From assembly GCF_019112545.1 (NCBI RefSeq), contig NW_025064944.1, positions 78,993 through 142,992 of the forward strand: 64,000 bases of DNA, read 5' to 3'. The notes beneath the pieces are model-generated. The model did no database searches. It had not been told where the DNA came from and worked only from the letters and a program-made list of their open reading frames with translations. Below are positions 33,363-46,068 of the stretch, one piece after another. Each line of letters opens with the position of its first letter. Positions within the stretch are counted from its first letter, which is position 1. The translations under genes and the position numbers were made by a program. The stretch is from Guyanagaster necrorhizus (taxonomy: Eukaryota; Basidiomycota; Agaricomycetes; Agaricales; Physalacriaceae).

Positions 33363-35004
33363 GCTGGTGACATTTTGTCCATGGCTTTCTTTTGTCTGCC
33401 CTTGATAGAAGGGTGTGGGTAACCGCATGCATGCCGTTTGGTTTTCAAAAATGTGGAGTGGATATCCCTCAAGTCATCGGTTTTGACTGCCTTGTGAGCT
33501 GTGACCGCTACGATTTATCTTCAAGTGTGGCTAAGCACCGGAAGGGATCCTGATCTATTTTGCGAAGGCGAGGTGTCAGTCAATGTTTTGAATATGTAAA
33601 CGGTTTCAAACCGCAAACGAAAACCCCTCATTTTTTGCAACGTGCGTATTGGCAATCATGAGTCTCAGACTCGTGGCGAAAAGACTACTAGGTGCAAGAA
33701 CTGGCTGTTGATCCCATTCTCTTGAACTATTCGACGTCGCATTCAACTGGTGGCTCCATTAAAGATTTTTCAAAAGAAAGTTTTATATTCCGTTGAGGTG
33801 GCATGCTCCTCTTGGTGCGCCCCAGCCAGCCGACCAACGTGTAATGCTAGGAGGCGATCGAGTAGAATCAGCTAGCTGCGTATAATTTCATACGCATCTC
33901 GCGCTGCCCCATAAAAAGATTATAGGAATCATTTCTTGAGTTCGTCGCTGGATTTTAACTTGCAACTCTCCGGCACCCGTCTATGTAGTCCTATACCTAT
34001 CACAGTCCCACCCAGATGATGGTTCGACCAAACTTAGGAACAGAAGTGTTTATGGCCCCGAGCAAGATTGACCTTCAGTCAGATGGAGCATGTAGGTAAT
34101 CCAGACTTAGAGCAGTGACCTGAAGTTCATAAAAGTATAGAGGAGTGTAAACTACATTTTTGAAGACAAGGACCTGCTCGAAGAATCTCCATCGTGAAGA
34201 AAAAGCTTGGAGCCAAAACTCATGGGTCATCAGAATCCTATGAAGTGATGGCTAAGATAAGAAGTGGCACAGCAATGAAATCAAATGCAATCCTTCATCA
34301 ACATTCATTTTGAATGTGTGTCAGTGATGAACAGCAACAACTGGATTGATTGTGTCAAAATAGATGGCAACAAGGCCCTGGATGAGGTCATGGCTGGTGG
34401 TATACATAACCAGAAGTTTCAGTGCCTGCTGTTATCTGCTCCCACTATCAGAATTGATGTTTATAAATCATGAGCACGTAGCACAAAGCAAGACACACAG
34501 GATGTAAATTGAAATGCTCCAGGAGTTATACCATATTAGTTAGTGGTGATCATCTTATCATTCATTCTAATATACTCTACATACCTGGTAGCATAAAGGC
34601 ACTGTAATGCTGATGCAATTGCCGTGAACATTAGTTCTTACCCACTCGACCCTGAACCGCGAGTTCTAAAACTCTGGTCTGGAAAAAATCATGAAGTCCT
34701 AATAGTTCTCTACTCGGAAAATAAATGTGTTATTGTCAAGGTTGTGAACAAGAGTAGATGTGCGTGATGATCCGATCGGGCCGTGGACAGTCCGAGGTTA
34801 GGGTTTACCGCTATTGATCAATTGATGCTGGCCCTTTCCCTTTCCTGCTCTTCTGACTTTCCTGAGCAGCCCTGTCCTTTGGATCTCAGAGATACGTTTT
34901 AACCTTTATACCCGGAAACTATTCCCCTTGTTTGAATAGTCATCACACGTGTAATTGACTTGGACCTCTTTCAAGTTTCTCACTGCCACAAATCATCTCG
35001 CTTA
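33363..35004. other. Intergenic, partly CpG-poor
   Basis: 34200-34640 has very few CpG and a 62-codon frame (34285-34473 plus) with no recognised domain, perhaps a transposon fragment. From about 34770 the sequence is the upstream flank shared with PP2C copy B. No gene is supported. Confidence 0.4.
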
Positions 35005-36427
35005 ATGTCGGCATCATCTCGTTCTCTTAGCGACTGGCGAGAACTGTTCACTCAAATGTGCAGTTCCACCATTTCTGCTGGTATACACTGTGTTACATTC
35101 CAACCCACCCCTGGAACCACGAACCAAGATCGATTTGTCGCCCAAGAATGGGATGTGGGCGGTCGACGATGGAAATTCCTTGCCGTTCTCGATGGTACGG
35201 ACTTGGTATTCCCATTTCCTTTAGAAGATATTGATAAGAAATCGTATTTGCAAGGGCACGGGGGAAACTTCACGGCTGAATATAGTGCTGCCACACTCCC
35301 AGGAAGGATTGAGGAAGAACTGCGCGGGGTCGTTGAGCGATACAAGGGGCGGTCTCAAAAAAGATATACGAAGCGGGTACAAGAGATCTTGAGTCGTCAG
35401 ATCTACTATTTTGATAAAGGACTCGGTGATGCCATTAAGGAACTCTGCCCCGATCCGTCATTGCTCGACGACGAACAAGCTCGTAATCTCGTGAATGCCA
35501 ACAAGGATGTGTTTCAAAGGGCGTTATCTGGTTCTACACTTGCAATAGCTCTCCTCGACAATGAACGAAATCACCTATGGGTAGCTGGATTGGGTGATTC
35601 CACTGTCGGTGCGCTACCTTCAAGTTGTCTCTGATTGTATATGACTCTTTTCTAATCCGCTGGAAATAGGACTGGCATATATGTCGCCGGAAGGATATGG
35701 CGATGGAGAGAGGCTTCTGACCCTCCACAGCACGCACACGCCGTTGGAATACTTCACGATTGTCATGCGTCATCCCACAACAGAGAAAACAACAATCATA
35801 CAGGACGAACGTCTACTTGGTATTGCCCTACCTACCCGAGGTTCGCTCTACAATTATCTTTTCGAATCCTCCTGACCGTACTGTGCCGCAGGATTGGGCG
35901 ATTACCCTCTTAAATTCGAGCCAATATACACCAGCAAATTGTTCTTCATGCTACCGTGTGAAAGCGAGGATTTTTTGACCAACATCCAAGCCAACAACAA
36001 GACCCCTCCATATGTCATGAACATACCTGACACCCGTTTCATCGATCTCGCTCCCCTTCGGGATCGCAATCCAACTTTGGTATTATTCACAGATGGCGTC
36101 GACATTATCGTTGATGGCGAAACTCTCGTGAGTAAAAACGAGTCACGCACCTTAGATCCGGCTGTCGTCGTCGGTAAACTATTAGGCCGCGAAATCGACC
36201 CTGGATACGCTCAGGAAACTCTCGGGCACGATGCTGAAGCGAACTGGATGGGTTCCTCTGAGAAGAGGAATCGGGCCACAGAATTACTGGGAAATTTAAT
36301 GGCAGGCACTTCGAAAGAGACGTTTGCATCCTTTCTGGGGCCGGCGGAGCGCGGGGAATGGGATGACAGCTGGTATTTTGATGATACTACGATTCTTCTC
36401 TACGACCTTCAAGAATCTCAGCCATGA
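35005..36427 (+). CDS. PPM/PP2C-like protein phosphatase, intact copy C
   Basis: Exons 35005-35194, 35255-35608, 35670-35840 and 35892-36427 total 1251 bases, giving 416 residues with no stop. Motifs: NQDRFVAQEW, WKFLAVLDGHGG (DGHGG split by intron 1), GDAIKELCPDPS, STLAIALLDNERNHLWVAGL then GDSTV, GLGDYPLKF, TPPYVMNIPDTRFIDL, LVLFTDGVD and FDDTTILLYDL. These are the metal-binding and core strands of the PPM fold. All junctions are GT-AG and the first three exons have the same lengths as copy A. Substrate unknown. Codon use and CpG content are normal. Confidence 0.82.
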
Positions 36428-36639
36428 GCTTTCTTCTAACGTTTTATATAGTTGCATATTATTGACAGACAATAATAGAAAATGGAGCTTTATACATCGC
36501 TGATCATATGTGCACAATACTTCTAGCCACTGGATCTACGAAAAAGATATTTACTAAAAGGACATCCCATCCAGAGAGGGGCCTAAATCTAACTAAATGT
36601 CATTCATAGCTTAATTGCGAGCAAATCCACTTACAATCA

Positions 36640-37032
36640 TTAATGTCGGCTTCTGCTCTCCCGAAGAATCTTAGTCACATCTACCATGGCGGGACTCGGG
36701 GTCGATGGCATAGATACAACGTTTGCGGGCCTTGAATACAGGGTGGATAATATTCCTGTATTCAAGGTGGTCTGGCTCAAAGGCGGAGGAGATGGGAAAT
36801 CAACGGCTTGTGGGGTTGCTCCATCAGACGACGCTGTAGTGGCGGGGCTCGTCGGTGCCGTTGAGATGGAATTGTTTGCAGATGATCCTGAGTCGGAGGA
36901 CCCGGAGCTAGATAAGCTGGAAGATGACCCGTTCGACATGGGTAAGAGGTCGTTGTGGCTGGTTGGTGGCTGGGGCTGATGGATGTGGCTTGTGGAAGGG
37001 TCCAGGATCACAGACCCTGAAAACGCAGCCAT
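36640..37032 (-). CDS. Ser/Pro-rich small protein, hypothetical
   Basis: A 130-codon frame beginning MAAFSGSVILDPS, with a Ser-rich stretch at residues 35-75 and a C-terminal part including PPPLSQTTLNTGILSTLYS and VDVTKILRE. It is low in complexity and probably disordered. I recognise no family. A 97-codon frame on the other strand overlaps it; I prefer the minus frame because it is longer and its C-terminus is not low complexity. Confidence 0.35.
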   Translation of the reverse strand: MAAFSGSVILDPSTSHIHQPQPPTSHNDLLPMSNGSSSSLSSSGSSDSGSSANNSISTAPTSPATTASSDGATPQAVDFPSPPPLSQTTLNTGILSTLYSRPANVVSMPSTPSPAMVDVTKILRESRSRH

Positions 37033-37560
37033 TTTATAGTATCATGGTTGAGTCATATTTGTCTTCCCTGTAGGTTCATGTCAGCTGCATGGCATGTACG
37101 GATCATTTCGCGTTCATGTTCTTCGGCCTGAGATGGGCAAGGGTACAGGGTACATTTGATTGTCCAGGATACGGGCCATTTGGGGTTGCCAGTGCTCTGA
37201 TCACAGTTGAAAATGGTAGCGAGCCTGATAAGCGAATGCGAATGGTTTCAATGGACGCGGCCAGATAGTGAGTTGATTGAAAAGGTATACCCTGAATGCT
37301 AAGCGCCCAAAGTCTTGGTATGGTAAATAGGATCAAACGGGCAGCGGGGTGATATCGCTGTCCATCACGAACATGGTTTTGTTCATGAGGATTGCCGATT
37401 TTCCATTCATGATTTAATACATGTATCTCTTCAATTCTGGATGGATCTCGGGCTAGCTAAAGTCATCAGTCATTCAACAGTGATCGCTGGTGCTGACAGT
37501 GCCAAATGCTTTGGAAGAACAGTAGAGAAGGTATACACTACCGCCGAGAAAGAGTATCGT
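37033..37560. other. Intergenic, no gene recognised
   Basis: I see only short frames and no repeat. Confidence 0.4.
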
Positions 37561-38942
37561 TTATAGAGTAGAAGCGAGGTCATAAACAACAATTGTCGTT
37601 TCATCAAAGTAAAGCTTCTCACCCCATTCTCCGCGCTCCGTAGGCCCCAGAAACTTGGCGAAAGCTTCTGTTGAAGTCCCCGCCATCAAATTTCCCAGTA
37701 ATTCGGTGGCCCGGTTTCTGTTTGGGCCCGTCCAATCGACCTCGACGCCGTGCTCGAGTGTCTCCTGGGAATAAGAGTCATCGGCGCGGCTGCCTAAGAG
37801 TTTCCCAACAACAAAGGCAGGATCCGATTTATTCAGATCTTCGAAATCCTTATCAACCGTTGTCTCGCCATCTATGATGATATCGACACCGTCCATGAAT
37901 AGAAGAAGTTTTGGTTTACGATGTCGAAGAGGAGCAAGATCGATGAAGCGAGCATCGGGAACGTTCATGACATATGGTGGCGTTTTGTTGTAATGTTGTG
38001 CACCGTCAAGGTAGCGCTGGGTCCTTTCTCCGTGGGCAGCTTGAAGAACAACTTGGTAGAGAAAATAGACGGGAACTTGAGAGCGTGGTCGCCAAGACCT
38101 ATGAAGATGTGAATAACGGGAAAAAGGTCTTACAGGTTGCGGTATACCTCGAGTAGGAAGCGTAGTGCCTAACAGCCTTTCGTCTTTCATGATAGTATCC
38201 TTTTCTGCAATATTCCTCGGGATTATGTGTACTGTGAAGGGTTAGCAGCATTTCTCCTTCTCCTAGTCCTTCTTCGTCCTTAAATGCGAGCACTGAATCA
38301 TATCAGAAGGTTCAGGACCTTTGAGCGATCGCAAGATGACAACGTACCAACAGTCGGGTCTCCGAGTCAGGCCACCCACACGTTGTCTTGCTCCTCATAT
38401 AAAAGAGCGACAGACAAAGTTGTGCCAGAGAATGCTCGCAGGAAAATGTCCTGGTCGGCGTCAACTAGAGCCTGAGCTTGTTCATCATCCAGTGACGACG
38501 GGTCAGGGCAGGGATTTTTAATAGCGTCGCCGATTTCCACGTCGAAGTGGTATGTCCCACAAAACGAAAGCTTATTTATGCAAGTTATGAGAGTTTCCCG
38601 AGACTGATTTTAACATTCTGGGAGCGCTTTACGCAATTCTTTTTCTATCCTTTCCGGGAAATTGACAGCACTGTAATCTGCAATGTATTCTCCTCCATGT
38701 CCTTAAAATTCCAATAATAAATTAGTTGCGTATTCAAAACGTGGCGCAACGGAGCGTACCATCGAGAACAGCGAGGAACTTCCACGTCCGGCCTTCTATG
38801 AGCCATTTTCCCACAACGAACCGGTCTCCATTCGTAGTCCCAGGAGTAGGCTGAAAGGTGACGGAGTGAACCCCAGCGGTGATACTAGAGTTACATATCG
38901 CGTGAATAGATCCCGCCAGTCTCTGAGAGAACGAGTCGACAT
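37561..38942 (-). pseudogene. PP2C-like gene, broken copy D
   Basis: The minus strand begins MSTRSLRDWRDLFT at 38942. A shift then precedes NSSITAGVHSVTFQPTPGTT and GDRFVVGKWLI, WKFLAVLDG. Exon 2 contains a TAA after LPEC (about 38613) and an aberrant stretch where the YYFDKGLGDAI segment should be. GDSTV reads GDPTV. Exon 3 has lost the piece between HSTHNPEEY and KDERLLGTT. The last exon is open: TPPYVMNVPDARFIDLAPLR, VDIIIDGE, FDETTIVVYDL, stop at 37561. It is closest to copy C. Several independent lesions make it non-functional. Confidence 0.75.
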
Positions 38943-40069
38943 GGCTAGTTACTGTGGGGGGTGGCGCAATAAGATACGTCAAGCTTTCTGTCAGTGAATT
39001 TTTGTGTGCATTGCTCAGCAATTGACATCTGCGCGTCGAAGCTGAGAGTACAAGGTTGGACCAAGTTAAAAGCTACAGCTCTGAAGCATGTGGCCGCCAA
39101 CAACCTGAAGGATATAATCAGCATCATGGTTGATGGGCCAGTCTACGGCGAACACCGACCCTCCTTGATTGGCCCAAAAAACGTTATCAAGTCAGGATCT
39201 TCGGGCCGAAGGCTCAGCGCTCCAGGAGCACGCCACGACCAACGACTCCGGACTTCGTTTTAATCTTCAATTATTCTATTTTATCCATATTGACGCGATA
39301 ATTTTCTACCAAGATACGAGTCTGATACATGATGGCACATGGCAAATATTCAAAAGCTTTCTTGCCGCGCCCAAAGGTAATAATGCCCATCACCTCATCT
39401 TGTCGTTTCTCATCAACCTCTTATCGTACATCCTGATTCTTAAGACATGGCTTCAGGGCACTGGCTGAAAAACACGACACCGGTATTCTTTTATAAGCAC
39501 GAAGATTGGATCGTCCCTAACTATTTGCAGGGCAATCACGGGGATTCTCGGTCCTGGTAATTTAACTTTTTTAATATCGATCAGAGCGGCCAGGTACCTC
39601 TGTACGAACCTGTTAATTCCGATAAGAATATCTATCGACGGACAGACATGTTCTGAGTCAACTTGGACAGATGAAATACAAGGGCGATTATTTGCGAGTT
39701 GCCGGTACGAATTCGCGTCTTCTTTCCTCCGATATCCATCCGCTGAATAATTCTTTCAGATGAACTGTTTTATTGACGGGACGGTCGTCCTTTCAAGTCT
39801 TGATTGACAAGTCCGCAGATTTTGAATCCTGCACCGTGTCATTTGCTCCATCTATGAAATCCGAGAGATGAATGGCACATCCCGACAATAGAGCGCTGAT
39901 GATCCACTGAGTTCTTCATGAATGTCAAGGTCTCGACCTCACTCTCAGGAAACGATATGCGCGCTGTATGTGGGTCTATGGCGTCAGTGATAGCCTGGAC
40001 GCGAATCTCGGCGACAGCAATCAGCCTATAGCGTCCGACATCAAAGTCTATACTTCGCACTAACCTTAA
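38943..40069. other. Unassigned region
   Basis: A short plus-strand frame at about 39447 starts MASGHWLKNTTPVFFYKHED and may be an exon of something. The frame 39839-40060 minus is 73 codons with no domain. I cannot build a gene from them. Confidence 0.3.
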
Positions 40070-40545
40070 TATTAGGTGGTACGACCTCGCTTACTTTCTC
40101 ACATAATTACTTACATGTCGTTGGAAACCACAAAGATGACCTGCGAGTCTATCTGGACCACCGAATCATTTGTTAAGGATATTCCTCTCTTCGTAACACT
40201 TCTGTGGCGTCACCTAACTCCACTGCCGAAAGAACGACTCAGTCTGGACTATAGTCTACTATTGAAGATCCCCGGGCATTAAAAGTCTAGGCACCGCGTA
40301 GCACCCACCGACGATCCGGCGTCCAATTGTTTCGTCTGGATTCAGAGTCGAGGTGAAGGTCTACTCGGTTATAGGGTGGAAGTGTAGATGGCTGCTAAGA
40401 AACAGGCTCGTGTCTTTCCTCTTTTGTGACTTCATTTTTCTGTGCTTCTTCCTTGACGGGAATCTCGAGCGCCGAAACAATGTACTCTCGGGGCTAGACA
40501 TGCCACCTCTGATGTCTCCGGGACCTCCCATGACTCGACTCGACG

Positions 40546-40554
40546 TATATAAAG
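40546..40554 (+). promoter_or_regulatory. TATA box of mini-gene copy 2
   Basis: TATATAAAG within ACTCGACGTATATAAAGGAA, 60 bases before the ATG. The surrounding bases are the same as in copy 1. Confidence 0.65.
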
Positions 40555-40613
40555 GAACGCGCATTGTAAATGCTTTACAGACCAAACCTGCCAGCCATCA
40601 CAACAAAAAGAAA

Positions 40614-40796
40614 ATGTGCTCATCCTCTGCATACCCATCTTCATCCTCATCCTCCTTCGTCTCCTCATCGTTACGACTTTGCGAGATGAGGCCTGATATT
40701 TGCTCTTCGACACTAGTCAACCGAGCCGAGTCTTTGCCTCAATGCTGCCACTGTGGTTGGCGAGGCGCACATGCTCCGGGATGCCCTTTCCAGTAA
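40614..40796 (+). CDS. Small Cys-rich protein, 60 residues, copy 2
   Basis: MCSSSAYPS, a run of Ser, SLRLCEMRPDICSS, then AESLPQCCHCGWRGAHAPGC and PFQ, stop. The C-terminal 22 residues are nearly identical to copy 1 at 27405. Changes between the copies upstream are in-frame. The leader between TATA box and ATG is A-rich with AACAAAAAGAAA directly before ATG, a good fungal start context. Six Cys and two His are available in total. Family and function unknown. Confidence 0.55.
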   Translation: MCSSSAYPSSSSSSFVSSSLRLCEMRPDICSSTLVNRAESLPQCCHCGWRGAHAPGCPFQ

Positions 40797-41095
40797 ATGA
40801 AGTTCATCCAATAGATTCTTCGCAATGTTATTCGTGGTGCGTTTTACCTCATCTATGCGAAGGCCTTCGTTCATCTGCCTCACATAGAAGCCGCCAATCT
40901 CACACCGCGCCACGTCCATAGAATTCATAGATACACATATGCACCACTGTTCCTTGTTTCTTCGCTTTCTTGTTATCATGTATTAGCTAGTCCTACTTTT
41001 ATTCTCTACTGTACTCTAGGGTATACCAACTATAGATGGGCTAGGTAGATTTTCCTATTACACTATTTGCAGTGACTATACAATCCTGGCCAGCC

Positions 41096-43214
41096 ACTAT
41101 TCTGATTCGACACCGACTGTCGTTGTGTTAATAAATGGTAGGCGCCATAATCCATGAATTTCCAGAATGGGGGATTCTACGGTAGAGAGTTCATCCTATT
41201 TACTTGTGTCTATTCTCGTTCTCGATCAGACCCCATTAGCATGTCATGGACTTGCATACCCGATGGTTTTGATGACGGACGATGTGACTCGAGGTGATAT
41301 TGATGTCATGGATGGGCAACAATGGTAACTGCATGATGGATGTACTGTGAATAGCTGTAAGCGCGTTGTTTCTCTAGCCATTCTTAGGCCGTTTTTTTGG
41401 TTATAGACTAGTCTTCAGGTGGATATCAAGGTGTCGTCCGAGTCGGGCTCATGTTACCGGTAAAGATGCATATCCCGTTACCTCTGGTCTTATCTCAATC
41501 CCTTTATTCAGCGAGCGCAGTAGGTGGCGGCTGGCGGAAGACGCATGTCAACTTAGTCCCTGTCTCCATACCAATTAAAAATAGGGTTCATGTCCGTCCC
41601 CTAGGCCCTATACCATCTCGGTGCCGAAATGTAGGTGCCTGTAGGTGTCTTTTGTCTTCAATATATCTTCTTTTGTGCATCCACCAGGTCAATCATAACT
41701 GCAGTGACTCGATTAGTTCCAGTTCCTTTGCAGGCTTTACTAATTGATCTCTGTGCCGGACTGTATGTTCGATTGTAACTTAGTCGGAGATTCGCAAAAT
41801 GCGAGAGTCATGTCCCTTGTTGTTGCCACATTCGACGTCTGGATCTGAGTCGTTCAAGCTATTTACGTGTCGGTGTTCTTCGCAGAAAATGCCTATCCAC
41901 CGGTAAATTCAGTGCAGAGCTTAGTTCCTCCCTGCCTTATCGGCTTGATGATTTCATTATACTGCTATTCCGATACTACTGAATAGGGCGTAAACCCCAG
42001 TTGGAAATCAGAATGTATCACAGATTTAGTTGTTTCGTTTCTTTCGGAGATCCACACAGGGAAGACCAACGTCGCAGATTTAGAGCGCCGTTTTATTTGT
42101 CGAAACATAATGATTGACAGTCACTCACTCTGACTGTATGAGCTAGTCATGCCAGATGATTAATAATAGTTTAGGGATTGGGATAGCCGAAATGAAAGAT
42201 GGAATGAAAAATGACAAGCGCAAAGCGGTTACAGCGGGGATTCATGAAAAAAGAGGTGATAAAGAGAAGTCCCCGCATCTGTGGGATACTGAGAAAAATG
42301 TTTTGGGGCAGGGGCTGCCACACACCGCGCCCGAGACCGAATGTCTGCTGCCCCGGGTCAAACTCCCTATTGACGGGCCCGGCGGCATGTAAATGTCACC
42401 GTCGGAACGTAAATCGACGGAAGTGACTGGTGTCAGCTGAGCATTATTGGAAGACAGAGAACCCGAATTCTAGCACAGGTACAATGGGTCTTGGTCCTAC
42501 TAGCAAGGGCTGGAAAAAGAAATCGGTAGTGAGGAGACATCTTGGGGAGATTCTAAGTGGCGTTTTCAAGCTTCTAGGTTCAATTGTTCTGAAGTTCTGG
42601 AAGCGGAAAAGTCTGTGGCAAATCCAGATTGTCGATAATCACAGCGGTTGCTAGCTCCCACAAATAAGAATGGTGGCAACAGTATCGTAGAGTAATTCTG
42701 CCGTAAAGGATGGCAGGAGCGGGGGATGATAGGTAACCCGTGACCAGGAGCATGGGGTACAGGCTGAGGATTAGCGGCCTTCCTACGGGAGTGTGGAGAC
42801 AGGAGATGTGTTCGTCTCCGTAACGGAGTCTTTGTGGCCCGTGCGTTACGCATACGTTCCAGTAGTGCTTGAGAAAATTGATGGTGTGGTACGGAACATA
42901 GGCTCTCTAAGATAGTCAGCGATGGGGTAGTATCGTGAACTCTGGGTAGCTAGCGATGCACCACATGTAGTAGGGAAATACTGGACATGGCAGAAAGAGT
43001 AGCTATGGAATAGTTGGCGACTGGCGTCCAGCGTTGCTAGCTTGGACATTGATTGAAGTAGCTCAGTGGTAGAGGCGAAGGAAAATCCCGGCCCGAAATC
43101 ATTTTGTTGGCCAGCCATATGCAAAATAACAAACTCAGAGTTGAATATTTATCCCTTGCATTTCCAATGGAGATGCATCTTTCCACCCAGGGTTCCAGCC
43201 TTAGCCATCTCTCG
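41096..43214. other. Intergenic, no gene recognised
   Basis: Several frames of 60-98 codons on both strands overlap each other, without domains. CpG content is normal to about 43110 and then falls. Confidence 0.4.
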
Positions 43215-45590
43215 AAGTGTATTTACTGCAGCACTGTCAACTGGTTCTCAATAATGAGTGTATTCAGAGGTTTGTGTTCAATCTTGACAGTCTTGAAATA
43301 AGGTAATTCAGCTCCCAGATGGTGGTAAAATGGTTGATTAAGGTTTTTCTGCACCATGATATGCTACACATGAAATATCTGATGTTTTGTTTCATGCTAG
43401 ACATACCTGGAATAAACAACCCCACCATAGACTATTTCTCTCAGTGACATTATCAAAATCACAAAATACCACCTACCACTTTCTATGAAAGTCATATTTT
43501 TAGCTTCTGTTCATCCATTCTCCATCTCTGTCTTCTACAGAATCTAAGCAGTATCAGTGAGATACTTGTTTTCTTGACACCAGCTTGGCTGCTTATTGAT
43601 AAGTATCAAATCAAACCATTATGTCTCCATTCTCAAAGGCTGATGGAAATAATTTTTTTGTCAGGATTAAACCAATGTCTGACACCAATTAACAGTGTGA
43701 CTTTGCAGTGCTGGATAGAGCTCCTATATCCTGGCAGTGAGCTGTTCTGTCTGCCCCATTAATGGTATACCAAATTAGAATCATATAATGTGCTGTAATG
43801 CCCAAGAGAATTCATTAGAGCCACTTCCAACTGTCACCCATGGCTGGTATCACACAAGTAGGGGAACACTGATATTCATCTATACATTATACTGACACTT
43901 ATGCTGTACAGTGTTGAAATCAAGAATGATTAAGCATGATCAATTGTACTAAATATAGTATGCCAGACTTGTCATCAATCTGAAAAAGTCTGAAAACTTC
44001 AAGATGATCAAAGTACTCAAGTTAGCTCATTGTTGACTGAGCACAGAGACTCTGGGGCAGTGTAGAAACTGACTAGAATACTATAGAAACACATCACTTG
44101 TAGTATATAAGTAGCTAGAATTTTTCCAATATGAATGAACTTGTTACAAACTCCAACTACAGTTGTGTAATATAACTCTTCTATACTCATCTACAACTCT
44201 TATCTCAATCTCAAACCTCCATACATAGATGGCTGTGAAGAAAGATTTTTACCTCAGATTACAATAATGCCCAATCCTTCTTCTTTAGTGGCCATCAAGT
44301 GAACTTTAACACATGATCTCAATTCAGAGACTATAGTATGTTTCTTGTTATCTTCTACTGGGGGCAAAGTCACACCTACTCATAGTTTGATATCATCCCA
44401 TCAGTGGCAGAGAGGGTTTGGCAATAAGACCAAAACCAATGCTTTATTACTGGAACCATATCTCAGAAAGACACTGATTTAGTATGGATATTTCTGCTCT
44501 CCTTTGCTTATATAATAAGGCCAATTTTTTCATTTGAATTCACTCAGTGTTAAAACTATTTTTAGTCTCTTTATCACTGTATTAATATTTATGTATTTTT
44601 ACTTCTAAATATAGAGAAAATATTCAAAGTTTCTTTTAAGTATTTTTGCAGAAAAAATAATATAAATATCTATAACTTTTCATTATATTTTGTAAATTTT
44701 GCATAAAATAGTGTAATTTTTAAAATATTTTTTGTACTTTTCTTAGTGAAAAAACTATTTAAAAAAATTTGCATATTTTCTATGTATTTGTGGATAAAAA
44801 TACATTAATTTTATCCAGCATATCCACTTTGTAATATTGCATTTCTTCACAAGAACCTCATCTCTGTTTTTCTGCACAATACTTTCAGCATCAATGCTAA
44901 TGTAAGCATATTTCTGGTGTATCCTCAGCTTCAGACTGATTAAAAAGATCTTAGGATGGTCATTATATCTTAATCTTTTGCAATTTCAGATCTGCTCAAA
45001 ACATTCTCCTGTCCCATTCCTGAATCACCCTCAACAAGGGATTGAATTGCTGATAGCTCAGAGAACATTTTTAGATCTCTCTCAAAGTAAATATTTGTGA
45101 GAATTATCTGTCCACTGCAGTTCTAGTGTCATGATTTTAGCCTCTAAATTATGCTCAGCCAAGGCTTGGTTTGAGGCACTGAAACAATAGCTTGGTTGAG
45201 ATTTGTTGGGATTTTGCCAGAAAGTTCTAGAAAGGCAATTTAGCATCATGCCAAGAGTTCATGAGTAAGCTCAAGCTCAAGAGAAAGTTGTAATAAATTC
45301 TAGACATAAGCTTGGAGAGTATAAATACAAGCTCTGTAGAAGCTGTAGAATAATAAGTTCATTCTTTCTGGCCTTACCAGCCTGGAGTCTACCCTGTGCA
45401 ACACCCAGGATTTCCAACAAGATTGCTAAGACTTTTTTATACAGTATTTAAGTCAGTCTATCAACCTCTATTCTCTTATTATCATCTTATACATTCTTAT
45501 TCTCATTCTTCTGCTTTACCTTCAGTTAGTGTCAGACTCTGGCTGTTGCAGTGCATTGTATTTGTGATTGTTTGATTGTCATCTGACTTT
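43215..45590. repeat. CpG-erased, AT-rich repeat block
   Basis: From 43215 to 46915 I found no CpG at all. This part holds no open frame over 62 codons. A likely LTR with a TATATAAGTAG promoter lies near 44100. The stretch 44540-44820 is very AT-rich with long A and T runs. A further LTR candidate follows at 45127. Confidence 0.55.
45127..45550 (+). repeat. Probable solo LTR of a second gypsy family
   Basis: It starts TGTCATGATTTTAGCC, contains the core promoter GAGTATAAATACAAGC near 45318 and a pyrimidine-rich 3' part, and seems to end near CAGTTAGTGTCA. No coding region adjoins it. The right end and target-site duplication are not certain. Confidence 0.4.
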
Positions 45591-45596
45591 GAGACT

Positions 45597-46045
45597 CTCC
45601 TGAACAAATGTTTCATTGACTTTGCTGCCAATGAGGTTCCATACAGCTACAGCAGGATCAGGTCCATCCAGTTTTTTTAGTCTCCTATCAACACTATTCA
45701 TAATGGTATCAATACCCTGAGTAAAAAAAACCAAAGTTGACTTATATGATCAAAGCTTAGTGAGGTCAATGAAATAGATGTTAGGAAGTTCAGAACATAT
45801 GATGGTGTCATGTTATAATGCCAAACACTATACCAGTAGTGTCATGGCTGTTGTCATCTTGAGAGCTTGGAGAAGAGTTCCATCAAGAATTCTGGCAGTA
45901 GCTTGAGAATGTAATTGCCAAAACCTACAGTGAATACACATAACAAAAATGCAACAGTTGATGCATACCTCAAGTATATGATATGGCTCCTAATAGCAGG
46001 CCATTTTCTATTATGGTCTCCATTTTCCATCAATTTCACAGGATA
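45597..46045 (-). pseudogene. PP2C-like fragment E2, CpG-erased
   Basis: This is a partial second copy immediately downstream of copy E. It aligns with the exon 3-4 part of copy A, including the DKVDEAF-like segment, the HGVDAI-like segment and the intron between exons 3 and 4. It has no CpG and many stops. The join to copy E at about 46045 is GGATACATGATTACAAAAC, also present at 60640. Confidence 0.65.
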
Positions 46046-46068
46046 CATGATTACAAAACAAGGGAAAA

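Larger units (their letters stand above)
40070..41095 (+). repeat. Duplicated segment carrying the Cys-rich mini-gene, copy 2
   Basis: Direct-orientation relative of 26880-27865, including upstream DNA, TATA box, mini-gene and 3' flank. It keeps an intact frame. Confidence 0.7.

Noticed and set aside
36686..36979. A 97-codon plus-strand frame opposite the Ser-rich gene
   Set aside because: It is shorter, acidic and without similarity; I judged the minus frame more likely, though with low confidence.
40713..40979. An 88-codon minus-strand frame opposite the Cys-rich mini-gene
   Set aside because: The equivalent position in the duplicate at 27.5-27.75 kb is full of stops, while the plus frame is kept.
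43057..43075. TAGCTCAGTGGTAGAGG, which looks like a tRNA D-arm
   Set aside because: There is no matching T arm, anticodon arm or acceptor stem nearby, so it is probably chance.
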